A stretch of 64,000 nucleotides of DNA from Eretmocerus hayati. Taxonomy: Eukaryota; Arthropoda; Insecta; Hymenoptera; Aphelinidae. Shown here in pieces: positions 12,701 to 20,168 of the stretch (positions are counted from its first letter, which is position 1; every line of letters starts with the position of its first letter). Where the stretch lies: the NCBI GenBank assembly GCA_029851415.1, contig CM056743.1:31136405-31200404 (forward strand), read 5' to 3'. The position numbers were made by a program, and so were the translations under genes. A model generated the notes under the pieces. It had not been told where the DNA came from. It ran no database searches and was given only the letters and a program-made list of their open reading frames with translations.

Positions 12701-15700
12701 CAGAATAATTCATCAGTTTGCTCATCATAGCAGTCGTGTTCAAAGAACACCAAGTACCCAAAACAAACTGAGAGTACTTTTGTAGAAACGTTGCTGGCGC
12801 TTACCGTTCATTTGTCAGAACGTCTTCTACAGTCATCAAAACGCAGTTAGTTGGAGTAATTCAAGTTTGTTGAAATTCGATTGTGGCCGTTGTACGTTCG
12901 TACTTGAATGAAAGGTTCACTCTTCCGGAAATCAGAGAGACCTTCACAAATCATGGAGGAGAAGACGATACAATATCTGTAAAGCTCAGATTTAAGCGAG
13001 CAAGATGGCATGAGTTGATTGTTACATAAAAACTCTAAACATTTGATTGTTATGGTTGCGAGGACTACAAGTATCACGAACCGAATAACTGTCCTTGACG
13101 AGGTAAATATCTAACTGGCTGCTGCAAACGCAAATCTAAACCCAGCAAATTCTAGCATTTAGTTATATCAGCTTCAACAACGAACACTTGTGACTGTAGT
13201 AGATGTATAGTTCAAACTTGAGTCAAAGAGGCCGGAGGAAATTTGAGTTCAAATTCGGGGTAACGGGGACGCATAGTCAAAATCCTAGAATAAATACAGC
13301 CTCAACAATACTCGCAATATTGGAGTAATTGTCTTTGTGTTGAATCAGATGATTCTTATAGAATAACTCGTACTTTGAAAGAATTCTGAGAAGAAGAAAA
13401 TACTATTCTTGACTAGATAATGACAGCACTGTATGAATTTGAGAAAAATTGAAGAGCTATGAGGCAAATTAGACTTTTACAAAGTCATCGCGCGAATGAA
13501 ATAGAGATTTGGCTTCGGAACGGAGGGAGCGTATGATGTGTGTTTGTCAAATGAAATTAGCTTCACTCAGTGAACACATTGAAGTTTACATATCTGGCCC
13601 CGACAATTCTCTAGATCTAGCCACAACATCTGCCTAAATCATTCGAAGAAAAGTACTTTCGATCGAGCAATCGAAAGAAATTCATAACAGGGATTCCAGA
13701 TAGGAGCATAAGGAGCTCGTAAATATCGAGAAATACTTCGGGAATAGAACGAACTGGAAGATTTGATAAAAATAACAATTATGGGTAGTTTCGACGATAG
13801 TTTCTGAACTCACAGCGTTCGTGAAATGAACTTCATGACTTTCAGCCAAATTCCGAGATTAGTTGTGTGAGAAGCACTGAGGTTTCATCCAAGGCTCAGC
13901 AGGATGAGATTCGTGATAGAAAATGGAGTTCAAGATATTATCCTATAGGTTCGTTGGATTTAAATAATATTTTATTAATCGATGATATGTCTAGGATAGA
14001 ATCATCAAGTAATGAGAGCTATGAAAAGTTTATTGATATGAGAAAAGCTTTGATAGAGTATGTGAAACTAGATCTTGATTCAGTCAAAATTTCTGAAATG
14101 TTATAGAAACGATTCTCCGAAATAATCTATATCTTTGTAGTTGCTTGTTAGCTATAATCAATTATCTAGAATTGAATCATGGAATCGATGTAATGCGGAA
14201 ACCTAATGGATTGTGATTTCGACGCTGAATACAGATACGCTACAGAGCTTTATTAGTGGATCATTCGGATCCGTTTGGGCCTAATCAAATCACTTCTACT
14301 TAAGAAACAAAACAAATCGATGGTTTCCATGATACTGTTTTATCAATACACTTACTGATCATTGATGATTGAGCATTGAGATGTGCCAAGTCATTGTCTA
14401 GCATTTTCATTCAATGCACCAAAACTTAGGTGTGATACAGAATTTTGTTGTTTTGCAAGCAGATCAATGGAAAGAGTACAGAAGAGTTTTTAGTCCAGCT
14501 GAAAAAATTGAAGCTCTGGAAATTCGTGTCATGATCTCATGTGAATTCGAAAATTATGATTCTTCAGAAAACATTCGTTGAAGAATTCCAACTTCGGTAT
14601 TATCCAATTCCAATGGTTTGGTTGCCTAGTTTTGATCAAAATGCAACGCAAACGAACCCAGAATTTGTTGTAACTGACAATGCATAGTAGAATATATTAC
14701 GCTCGAGTTGAATGCACTTTTATGTTTATGAAACGGTAAATATTATATACATAAGGTTAATGAGATTCATTCAGAAGTTAGCTAACGTAAATCGATATAA
14801 GCAAAATAGGATAATAGGAAAAATCGAACGAATATGTTCAGGAAATCGTATAGGATGATAGTCTGCTCAATGCAGTCAGGAATTGCTCGGGAATATTAAA
14901 AACGGAGGGAGAGTTTAATCGGAAGAGAATACAGAGATATATTTTTTAGAGATTTCTCACATGACTTTAGCTTTGTAAATTTGTAGGTAATTACGAATAC
15001 TAGCTTGCTTATTTAAAAGTATTTATGATTTGACTATTGAAATCATTGCTCAATGAAATTGGTAGGAGAAAGTCATTATATTGTTGTTGCACCACTGAAT
15101 AAAGATTCAACTCCATAAAATAAGCTCAACATAAAGCGTAAAACTAGTTAGGTTTGTCTGAACGAAGTTTTGAGCACAAAATAATTCTGAAATTTAGTCG
15201 ACAGGACTGTATTGGCCAAAGTCAAATAATGAGTGATTGTGTTTAAGTTCATTTGTTGTTCTCAATGGGAAAACCGATGAAATAATGAATATTAGAACGT
15301 AAAGCAAAATGATCTACTCGATAATAGTTGAAAGATAGGAACTACCCCTATTTGTGAGAAATTTAGATACTCATCTCGCGGTTTTACGAATCATCGTTGT
15401 TTGATATCGCATGCGATTTACATTGGAGTAAAATTGTTGGAAGAATTGTGAAGCCATTTCTGGATGGTGGAATAAGTGATAATGTTTGCATAGAATATTC
15501 TAAAGTACCAAATTGGTAACAGCAAATAAGATGCGTGGAGTGATGCAAGCTCGACTGAGCTTTGCTTGGACTTCGCTTTAATCCAGAGTGATGACTGGAG
15601 ATACCCTTATGATTTCAGACGAAATTCCCCCTAAGGAGATATATTTATTTAGTTAGAGACTCCGATGTTTCGTGACAATTACTTGCTCCTGATATGCATA

Positions 15701-18700
15701 AACGCAAAGACAAGACTTATTGAAAGAAACGAAATGTTTGATTGACTAATTACGTTGAACCGAATGAATTTGGCAGTATGCCTATACAAGAACAAAAGAG
15801 GTAGAGATTTGATTTCGAATAGTAAAACACATTGAAAAGGTTCTAGGTGTAATTTATATAAAATGCCTCATCCTCGAATAGAATTGATGACTTTGAGTCA
15901 TACTTCTGATTGGGACAGACGAGAACAGTAATACGTATCTATTTACATCCTTGCAAAAAGTTGAAACTGTTTATCAGTCTATTTGGATTAAGAAGTTGAA
16001 ATCACATGCAAGTATCCTCATTCGAAAAATTCACTTATTATAGAATCTTATCCTGGCTTGCGGATACATGATCAAAACTGTATGTTGAGGATTTGGTGTT
16101 CCGGACACGAAAATTCTGAATAGAAAGATTAGCTTCTACACCATGAATATAATACTTGAAAACAAAGTCAGTTTTTGACTGCCCTCGAAGGATCTCTGTA
16201 CAGATCTCTTGAAATCTTTGTTGTTCTGACACTTTGGCTGAGTATTGAGACTTAGACACTAAACAAGAAGATTTATATTATTGAGGGAATCTACTAAAAC
16301 ATGACGTGAATCTGAAAGCATTTCATAAAAGAATACGTGGAAAGAAACTTGATCGAAATAAATTCGATTTCATTCAGAGAGCAACTTGCGAATATCTCCT
16401 AACTGAACAAATCCTACCTTAGTGATTCATTCTGGAATGGCTTGTGCTCTGTTGAATCAAAGTTGATCATATAATTATCTCTCTTGAATATGCAACAAAT
16501 TTTTGTTTGGTCTGTTTCAGGAAACCACACTTATTTTATTTCAATATCGAATTAATAGTATCAATGTATCTTGAGATGATATGTATCTGTGAATCATATA
16601 TTTTAGATTTAAAGTTGTTCCTTGAATTGTATGATTTAATTCTTTGTTTGAATCTAATGCTATTTATGGAATATATATTTCTTCGATTTGCGTGATTTGA
16701 TGATTATTAATTAATATTTTGAGTATGTAAAATAGAGTACGAAGAGACTAAGACTTAGCCGGGAGGGAGTGTTGGAATATAGCGGCTGCGTCCGTCTCTC
16801 CTCACTCCTCTCTATTTCCCCTCCCTCGCGCGGCATCGCCGCTGCGATACAGCAATAGACTGTTGTTCGAGTAGTTGTCTATGTGACTGTATTGGGTCCG
16901 CAGCATCACTTGATGCGCGGACGTGTATAATAGAGTTTATCGGTAATTAAAGACTCTTATAAAGTTATACTTTCTGACTATTATTTCGCTGCACCCTGCC
17001 CATATTCTACACTTTGGACCATCTACAAATTACTCAGCATCACTTTGCAAAGAAACAAAAATGTCAAAGGTACCTTGTAATGAAATTTACTCCCACGTTC
17101 ATGAACTGAATTATGACTATTTTCAACATATTGACGACGTGTCTCACCGAAATTTTTCACTTTTCAATCTTCACAAACTTGCATAATCTTGAAAAGTACT
17201 CTAACACGAATCTATCCTGGTAATTTATTTTAACAAGGGAATAAACAAGAAGTCACAAGAAAATTCACCCCGTACAAACGTGTTTGCCAAATCTAGTTCA
17301 TATCCAATGGAAAATGCCAAGGAAATATAAGCTTCGCAGCCTATCAATACGGAATACTTGACGTAAGACACGACTCTATCAGAATACACGAATAATTCCC
17401 TCAGAATGTTATAGTAACATCATTTCGGAATCAATTTGAATAAGAGTGATAAGTACAATGAAACAAAGTCGAAGAAAACCAGCTGGAATATTGGTGAATC
17501 CTAAACGAATTTGCGTAACTTATACTGACTTTACCTTTTGCTTTTCCTAATAACTACCGAATTGATATGAGATCAGCATCAGCATCAGAGAAAATCCTAA
17601 GTGTATCTAAGTAAACGTAAGAGCGTAAGCAGTTGTCATAGTAGCGCAGAACACATTTTATGGGAGTACTTTTTGGGAACATACAGTACCCGCCAAAATG
17701 AATGGGACACGAATTTCTTCACTAAAACAGCGATTATACCCAGACGTCCTTAGGTATACGGCGATTTTGAAAAAAGCCTTCTAAGATAAGGAAAAATCCA
17801 TCAATTCATGTCCTTTATAATATTTTTTGCCTCAAAATTCATGGTTTCAATTGGCTCCGCGAAGCGAAAAATTTCTCATTTCAATCAATCATCGATCATT
17901 TATCGGAAAGTTATAATAGCGCAAAAACACTTGCTGGATCTTATACCTCTCTTCAAGACCTTCAAAATCATTCTTTTATACATCACTCTACGGTTTTTTT
18001 CATCCGAGTTACGAGTGATCTGGCAAAGAGAAGTTGGTTCGGGTCGAAGGTACTGGTGATCTATAGGTATGAGCTTTTTCTTCTCCAAGCTGTCTGAGGT
18101 CGTTTCGAGTGCGTTTTAGAACATAACTGATTCATATTCCATGATTTTTAGAAGATTTTATGTCGAAATCGTGGATTACGCATTTTTTGTATCTCCGCTA
18201 CACTCAACGCGTGTGGATTTGCTCTCACTTAATTGCTCATAACTTGGGTGCGAAAAACCGTAGAGTAATGTATGAAAAAATGATTTTGAAGGCCTCAGAA
18301 AGAGCTACAAGATCCCGTAAGGATTTTTACGCTATTGTGATTTCCCGATAAATGATCGATGATTGATTGAAATGAAGAATTTTTCCCTTTTTGGAGCCAA
18401 TCAAAAACATGAGTTTTAGGTTTAAAACAGTTTTGGAAGACATGAATTGATAGCTTTTACTCTAATCTTTCGAATGCTTTTTGTAAAATTGCCGTAAACC
18501 CAAGGACGTCCGAGTATACGCTGTTTTAGTAAAGGAATCCGAGTTCCATTCATTTTGGCGGGTACTATACTTGCTAGAACCTCCAGAAGTATCATTGGAA
18601 ATTTCATGTAATAACAGTAAACATGAACTTTCTTTTCAATTCTGTAATACTAATTCTGATTTCATTTTCACGGTGTTTTTGCGAGTTTGGATTCGTGTTT

Positions 18701-20168
18701 TGTGCCATAGGATTCCTCATAAAAAAAAATAATCAAAGTAATAAATTGAGTATTAGGAAATCGATAGAGAACAGAGATACTCGTGAAGTATTGCAAAAAT
18801 TTCCACAACTGGGATTCATAAGCAGCAATAGCACGGTCTTTGTATAATTATCAATTGAATTTACAAGTAATTTGAGAAGTTTGGTAAATTTTGCAGAAAG
18901 TAAGAGCTGACTTTTCTTTGCTAGATCAGCTGACAAATGATATTGTTCTTCACAATAAATCTGATCTTTGACCCTAAGAACTATTTCTTCGGTTTTAACT
19001 ATTTACACCGTGATGAAATGATGCTACCTACTCCAAAAGGACAACTTAAGCAGTCTTTAGAAAGAGGGTCATGAGACGCGCAAAAGTATGAGTGTAAGAT
19101 AGAAAGTCAATTTTTGTTCAAGGAAGTTTCCATACCTTTACATTCGTCGATGGACTTTAAATCGGCTTGCAGTTGGTTGAAACTTCCAGCTTCTTTCAAT
19201 GTCTTGAAGAAAATGCTCACACAATATGGAATCATAGGGTACCAAACAAATCCTACTGTCTCCTTAATATGAGCTAGAACTGAACATTCTAAATCATGAT
19301 AGCTACTGCATGCTTCATCCCTGCATTGCTCTGTACAATAAAGGTGGTCGGAGCAGTGATCACAAGGAGCAACTGTCCACAGATAATTGACACAGTGATG
19401 GCAGTGAAGATACATCTTCGTGTTATCAAGATTGTTGCGGTACACTTTTTCTGCTAGCATTATTTCTCCAGGTTCGAAGTCTCGCGTAGCTACAAGATGT
19501 AGTCCATAGATTGGTGAATGGGCAATTTTAAGTGAGTTCCAAAACCCAGCCTTTTCGGCCGCTAATACCATTTTTTGCGATTGAGTCTTTCTTTTGTTAA
19601 CTTTAGGCGTTTCCAATTTGCCCTCATCAATAAAGTCTTGCGTCTTCTTGACTAGATCGTTCAATTTTTGACCAACCACGTTTAAATCATCAGAGTTTGT
19701 TAATAAAAATTTTGCTTTCTCCAAACAACTTCTATTCTCCGATGATCCCAAAGCTGTAAAACATTCTGCTTTTCTACAAAGTAGCTTGACTTTCAAACAA
19801 TTAGATAATGTGATCTTCAACGCTTTATCTGCTTCAGCAACACATTCGAAATATTTGCGCATCCGACGCAAAATCGCAGATTTGTTTGCATAGGCCAAGG
19901 CAAGTTCTTCTGATCCTGGTGGTGCAAATGCAATGCTCTTGTTGTAAAGACGAAGAATTCTGTGAAATATTGCAAGACTATGAACCTTGTGTTGAAGTAG
20001 GAGATCATTTCCCTCTTTTCTTGCTTCGATAGAAGTTTGGATATCCTTGAACGTAGGCCTCCAATTCTTGCGTTCGTTCAATCTTTCAATTGTGTCATCA
20101 TCCTTTTCAAGATTCCGAAGGTCTCTGAGAACCATCCGCTTCAAATCATTCATTGAATAATTCCTCAT
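1..20168 (-). CDS. SMYD4-like SET/MYND protein, gene A (partial, 5' end at 20168)
   Basis: This is a spliced gene assembled from four exons: 20168-19136, 702-428, 358-155 and 78 to beyond the left edge. Every junction is GT-AG, and the phases (1, 0, 0) match paralogues C and D exactly. Exon 1 encodes a TPR-like helical region (about residues 40-160), the SET S-sequence (YGLHLVATRDFEPGE) and a MYND zinc finger (C-x2-C, C-x2-C, C-x3-C, H-x3-C). Exons 2-4 carry the rest of the SET domain. SMYD proteins are usually lysine methyltransferases, and SMYD4 members have the TPRs N-terminal, as here. The NHSCxPN motif reads INGCIPN, so catalysis is doubtful. Intron 1 is 18.4 kb and filled with nested retrotransposons. 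The start at 20168 is the first ATG aligning with gene C. The last exon lies outside the window. Confidence 0.85.
746..965. mobile_element. MITE-like element with about 40-bp terminal inverted repeats
   Basis: The left end TGTACACTCACCGG, followed by ATTCTGCACAAGCTTG, matches the reverse complement of the right end (TGTACACTAGCCGG, then ATTCTGCACAAATTTG). The 220-bp element has no coding capacity, and I could not settle a target duplication. The short ORF read across it is a by-product of the repeat. Confidence 0.55.
1356..1449. repeat. Short hairpin element (about 94 bp)
   Basis: The arms CGAGTGCCGAAAAACTTTG and CTCGTGCCAAAAACTTTG (reverse complement of the right side) flank a short loop. 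It is probably a foldback or MITE fragment; no gene is present. Confidence 0.45.
2655..2909. repeat. 255-bp near-perfect palindrome (foldback element)
   Basis: The sequence folds on itself around the centre near 2778, where CGCTCGC meets GCGAGCG. Outer arms begin ATAGTATACGCAAC on the left and, on the opposite strand, ATAGTATATTACGCAAC on the right. Internally it repeats the words TGCGAGAAG and ACGCACACTT. ORFs called on both strands across it are mirror images of each other and are not genes. Confidence 0.75.
3284..3525 (+). repeat. 5' LTR of the large LTR element
   Basis: This 242-bp direct repeat is identical to 16770-17011. It is preceded by CTTTG. GTATAATAGAG and a later AATTAAAGACTCTTATAAAG lie in the 3' half and could serve promoter or polyadenylation roles, but that is inference. 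Confidence 0.85.
3526..3538 (+). other. Primer binding site of the large LTR element
   Basis: TGGTAGCAG directly follows the LTR. It begins with TGG, complementary to a tRNA CCA end, and the next bases resemble the complement of the arthropod initiator tRNA-Met acceptor stem, as in the copia element at 62 kb (TGGTAGCA). Confidence 0.6.
4046..4380 (-). repeat. 3' LTR of the gypsy element
   Basis: This copy is identical as read to 10126-10460 at a fixed offset of 6080 bases with no gaps. The polypurine tract expected just upstream (4381-4400 on the minus strand) is weak, GCCAGGATGGCCGA, which is odd for an otherwise well-kept element. Confidence 0.85.
4381..4729 (-). other. Gypsy 3' untranslated region
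   Basis: About 350 bp lie between the end of the pol frame and the 3' LTR. Plus-strand ORFs here have no recognisable content. No env-like reading frame is present. Confidence 0.6.
4730..5095 (-). CDS. Gypsy integrase C-terminal segment (downstream of an in-frame stop)
   Basis: This continues the integrase frame after TAA at 5096-5098. The first readable residues are YQLGDIVAIRR, and the pattern GD-V-IRR followed by K-x-GPYKI and YAVEMI is the GPY-type C-terminal module common in Ty3/gypsy integrases. An acidic stretch (EEDIEDDIFDADCEAD) and a basic tail (RKGLRPRKRAGAKK) follow. With the stop in place this 121-codon piece is not translated with the catalytic core. It therefore looks like a recently disabled tail, unless the stop is read through or is an assembly error. 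Confidence 0.75.
   Translation of the reverse strand, partial: YQLGDIVAIRRTQQGPGLKVAIKYFGPYKITRCDRHDRYAVEMIGDHEGPRRTTSAADSMKPWRGFKDDLEEDIEDDIFDADCEADLNADARVADFAEPEPVEEGWGRKGLRPRKRAGAKK
5096..5935 (-). CDS. Gypsy integrase (zinc-binding and catalytic core)
   Basis: Integrase joins the cDNA copy to host DNA. The HHCC zinc site is present (H10, H14, C44, C47 counting from the Met at 5935). The catalytic triad is D77 (HIDHIGP), D136 (VTDRGTAF) and E172 (GNGQVERVN), with exactly 35 residues between the last two, as expected. The segment is in the same frame as the RT segment upstream. It is separated from it by TGA at 5939-5941 and a GCA codon, and it ends at TAA 5096-5098. The Met start may be irrelevant, since the family normally makes integrase as part of Gag-Pol. 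Confidence 0.9.
   Translation of the reverse strand: MQPELIKRAHDVGHFGIKKTMDLLQREYYMDSMEKRVEHVIENCVECILGARKQGKGEGLLNPIPKGDTPFHTLHIDHIGPLKSTQKKYRHVLVVVDAFTKYTWLFPTKSTGTAEVLDRLRILQQHFGNLQRMVTDRGTAFTSAEFEQFCKDEKIEHSLITAGIPRGNGQVERVNAIVSSVLTKLSNTESDKWHKYVSRVQRAINGTFQRAIATSPFELLFGTRIKTNQDTRILDIINEEILAYYQQAREDLRATARRQIAKIQEENKRQYDRRHKPAT
5939..7903 (-). CDS. Gypsy protease, reverse transcriptase and RNase H
   Basis: A retropepsin-like active site AYIDPGADVNVIS lies at residues 17-29, with Pro in place of the usual Ser/Thr. Then comes RT, with SEWSSNVVAVKKKDGSLR, NYRPLN, TIDLKNGFHH and the catalytic FFMDDG in place of YxDD. The RNase H domain shows HTDASKDGYGA, YELEFLAVVRAL and VVTDCAAF. The protein ends at TGA 5939-5941 in front of integrase. 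The frame opens right after the gag stop at 7907-7909 with CTA-GTG and has no Met start of its own until well inside, so expression as a fusion to Gag is the natural reading. Confidence 0.92.
   Translation of the reverse strand: MDRRHTKARVGGIDVKAYIDPGADVNVISTDFWARVNQQSPDKYEVSINSRNLNGFGGAIVKTEGHVTLPTILNDAPYQLEYAIVPNHSSSKEVIIGDPVRDAAKITLKPDVTVIDPLSETNFIGLVEENDKFRGLDTAPEEYKRELKTIIDSYDPVPTESAPVEMKLILTDETPIRCHWRRLAPAEEEAVERQVKEWLEQGVIRPSLSEWSSNVVAVKKKDGSLRVCVNYRPLNRRIVKEQTPMPLIEDVLDDLVNAKWFITIDLKNGFHHVRVAEGSQKYTSFVTRSEQFEFLKVPFGLATSPAVFTRFLRYVFRDLIKQKIIIFFMDDGIIRGRTPREALENFKRVLDVASRFGLQMNWKKCQLLQTTIEFLGHIVEGGHIAPSPGKTESMTKFPEPRTPKQLQRFLGLAGYFRKFIRDYAKIAKPLSDLLKKGIKFSFGPEQRRAFLELKRALVNAPVLQLYSQVRETELHTDASKDGYGAMLLQKNPEDQLLHPVYYMSRKTTDAEKKFSSYELEFLAVVRALEKFRCYLMGLNFKVVTDCAAFKQTMDKKELVPRVGRWMMIVDQFNFTTEHRAGQRMKHVDALSRMDSINIIQDPVIPRIVRAQERDEHLATIKSLMEATQQPHRDYQLKQGVLYKGQEGDEKLVVP
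7901..7912 (-). promoter_or_regulatory. Candidate stop-codon readthrough site between gag and pol
   Basis: On the coding strand the gag frame ends AAG-TGA-CTA-GTG and pol continues in the same frame without another stop for 654 codons. TGA followed by CTAG is the best-known readthrough context in alphaviruses and in several animal mRNAs. Most gypsy elements use frameshifting or a single fused ORF instead. The alternative is a plain CGA-to-TGA mutation. Confidence 0.5.
7907..9217 (-). CDS. Gypsy Gag protein (436 aa)
   Basis: Gag forms the particle shell and packages RNA. A basic N-terminus (MRTRARRN...RARRRGRR) is followed by a short helical region (about residues 65-95). The capsid-like part is marked by LPKFSGENNDLPAARWVAIF and a YLSRARALGKAAEV stretch. 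Two CCHC zinc knuckles sit near the end, CRKCQRRGHLANEC (366-379) and CYKCRKPGHIAKYC (388-401). The ATG at 9217 is the first in the open frame after a leader of about 890 bases. It ends at TGA 7907-7909, in frame with pol. Confidence 0.9.
   Translation of the reverse strand: MRTRARRNIVQGGKQPTGEALVPHSRARRRGRRANTEAHAGAQPIEPSRERDPAVEAQNDMMRLMQATIEAQARELTALRAEMDNVRTLQLGARSVLEAQLPRMRSNNIVLDRSSESQSDTLPISGSVTSDTNRVNESRASVSQLGYASSQHETCSRDRVTFQLELKTLPKFSGENNDLPAARWVAIFNELARSGNWNAYEKLIAARSAFEGAAKNWFNFQEPYNTWEDLSRDLEEWFGRSSHPMLAYQELKELRLKNGERMIQYLSRARALGKAAEVSEHQTRHYIVQGLGGSALDKQTIVQAQGWKAFKDALLAYEELYRSEHSYPGRTFEGLSPSTGSRGFKRPHPVRNGGHGQPKRSKSITCRKCQRRGHLANECRSNVPNDVCYKCRKPGHIAKYCTQSRNSEPSNYSGGGLNKVYNLEDSDSKLEPKNRK
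9218..10104 (-). other. Gypsy 5' leader
   Basis: This is untranslated sequence between the primer site and gag. It contains a pyrimidine-rich run (9610-9640 on the plus strand) and GC-rich stretches. Packaging signals would be expected here but cannot be identified by eye. ORFs on either strand show no family features. Confidence 0.55.
10105..10122 (-). other. Gypsy primer binding site, tRNA-Pro type
   Basis: The minus strand reads TGGGGGCTCGTCCGGGAT. These 18 bases match the complement of the 3' end of tRNA-Pro as used by many retroviruses. It starts a few bases after the LTR end. Confidence 0.8.
10126..10460 (-). repeat. 5' LTR of the gypsy element
   Basis: This matches 4046-4380. It is followed on the plus strand by ATATATTAAG, whose first bases form the TATA target duplication. 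GCGCGC-rich and GTAATACAAAAGG segments show no clear promoter by eye. Confidence 0.85.
13048..13092 (+). pseudogene. Possible relic of a gag zinc knuckle
   Basis: One frame reads CYGCEDYKYHEPNNC, followed by P and a stop. This resembles a CCHC knuckle (C-x2-C-x5-H-x4-C; the normal spacing before His is 4). If real, it shows that the dead interior of the large LTR element derives from a coding copia-type element. Confidence 0.35.
16761..16769 (+). other. Polypurine tract of the large LTR element
   Basis: GGGAGGGAG lies immediately before the 3' LTR start TGTTGG. It would prime plus-strand DNA synthesis. Confidence 0.75.
16770..17011 (+). repeat. 3' LTR of the large LTR element
   Basis: This is identical to 3284-3525 and is followed by the target duplication CTTTG. 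Confidence 0.85.
17012..19135. other. Intron 1 of gene A, proximal part
   Basis: The stretch holds one long-armed Tc1/mariner-like foldback element (17684-18567). The last 300 bases before exon 1 are similar to gene C intron 1 (about 38450-38797), for example the shared CGATTTTGGC/CGGTTTTAAC and GAATGATGC-type words, and so belong to the A/C duplication. No gene is seen. Confidence 0.55.
17684..18567. mobile_element. Tc1/mariner-like foldback MITE (884 bp)
   Basis: The left end TA-CAGTACCCGCCAAAATG matches the inverted right end TA-TAGTACCCGCCAAAATG. Both are flanked by TA, the Tc1/mariner target. The arms are about 380 bp each and include CCTAAGGACGTC-like and GATCATTTATCGGAAA stretches with their inverses. 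It has no transposase. The arms contain the motif CTTCAAGACCTTCAAAAT, shared with other elements in the window. Confidence 0.75.
19136..20168 (-). CDS. SMYD4-like gene A, exon 1 (TPR, S-sequence, MYND)
   Basis: This 1033-bp exon ends AAAG before the donor GTATGG. It encodes 344 residues, 15 of which differ from gene C by my count. TPR-like helices fill about residues 45-160. A short basic linker (PKVNKRKTQSQK) leads to YGLHLVATRDFEPGE and the MYND finger beginning LHCHHC. If intron 1 were retained, translation would add only METSLNKN before a stop. Confidence 0.9.

Larger units (their letters stand above)
10461..16769 (+). other. Non-coding interior of the large LTR element
   Basis: These 6.3 kb are AT-rich, with a GA microsatellite near 10590-10630 and no ORF above about 126 codons. 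None of the usual pol motifs (DSG protease, DDE integrase, YVDD) could be read in any frame. One zinc-knuckle-like word lies at 13048-13092. The sequence just inside the right LTR is a normal polypurine tract. The small ORFs at 11476-11796, 11951-12331 and 13867-14106 have no recognisable content. Confidence 0.65.
3284..17011 (+). mobile_element. Large non-autonomous LTR retrotransposon (copia-type ends), interrupted by a gypsy element
   Basis: Two 242-bp LTRs, identical as I read them, start TGTTGGAATATAGC and end CATATTCTACA (TG...CA). The flanks are perfect 5-bp target duplications, CTTTG on both sides. TGGTAGCAGTCC follows the left LTR as primer binding site, and GGGAGGGAG precedes the right LTR as polypurine tract, so the element reads on the plus strand. 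Without the inserted gypsy element (4046-10460) it is about 7.3 kb. Its interior (3526-4045 plus 10461-16769) has no long ORF. Identical LTRs with a dead interior mean it was already non-coding when it moved and used enzymes from another element, as in LARD-type elements. It lies in intron 1 of gene A, antisense to the gene. Confidence 0.85.
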
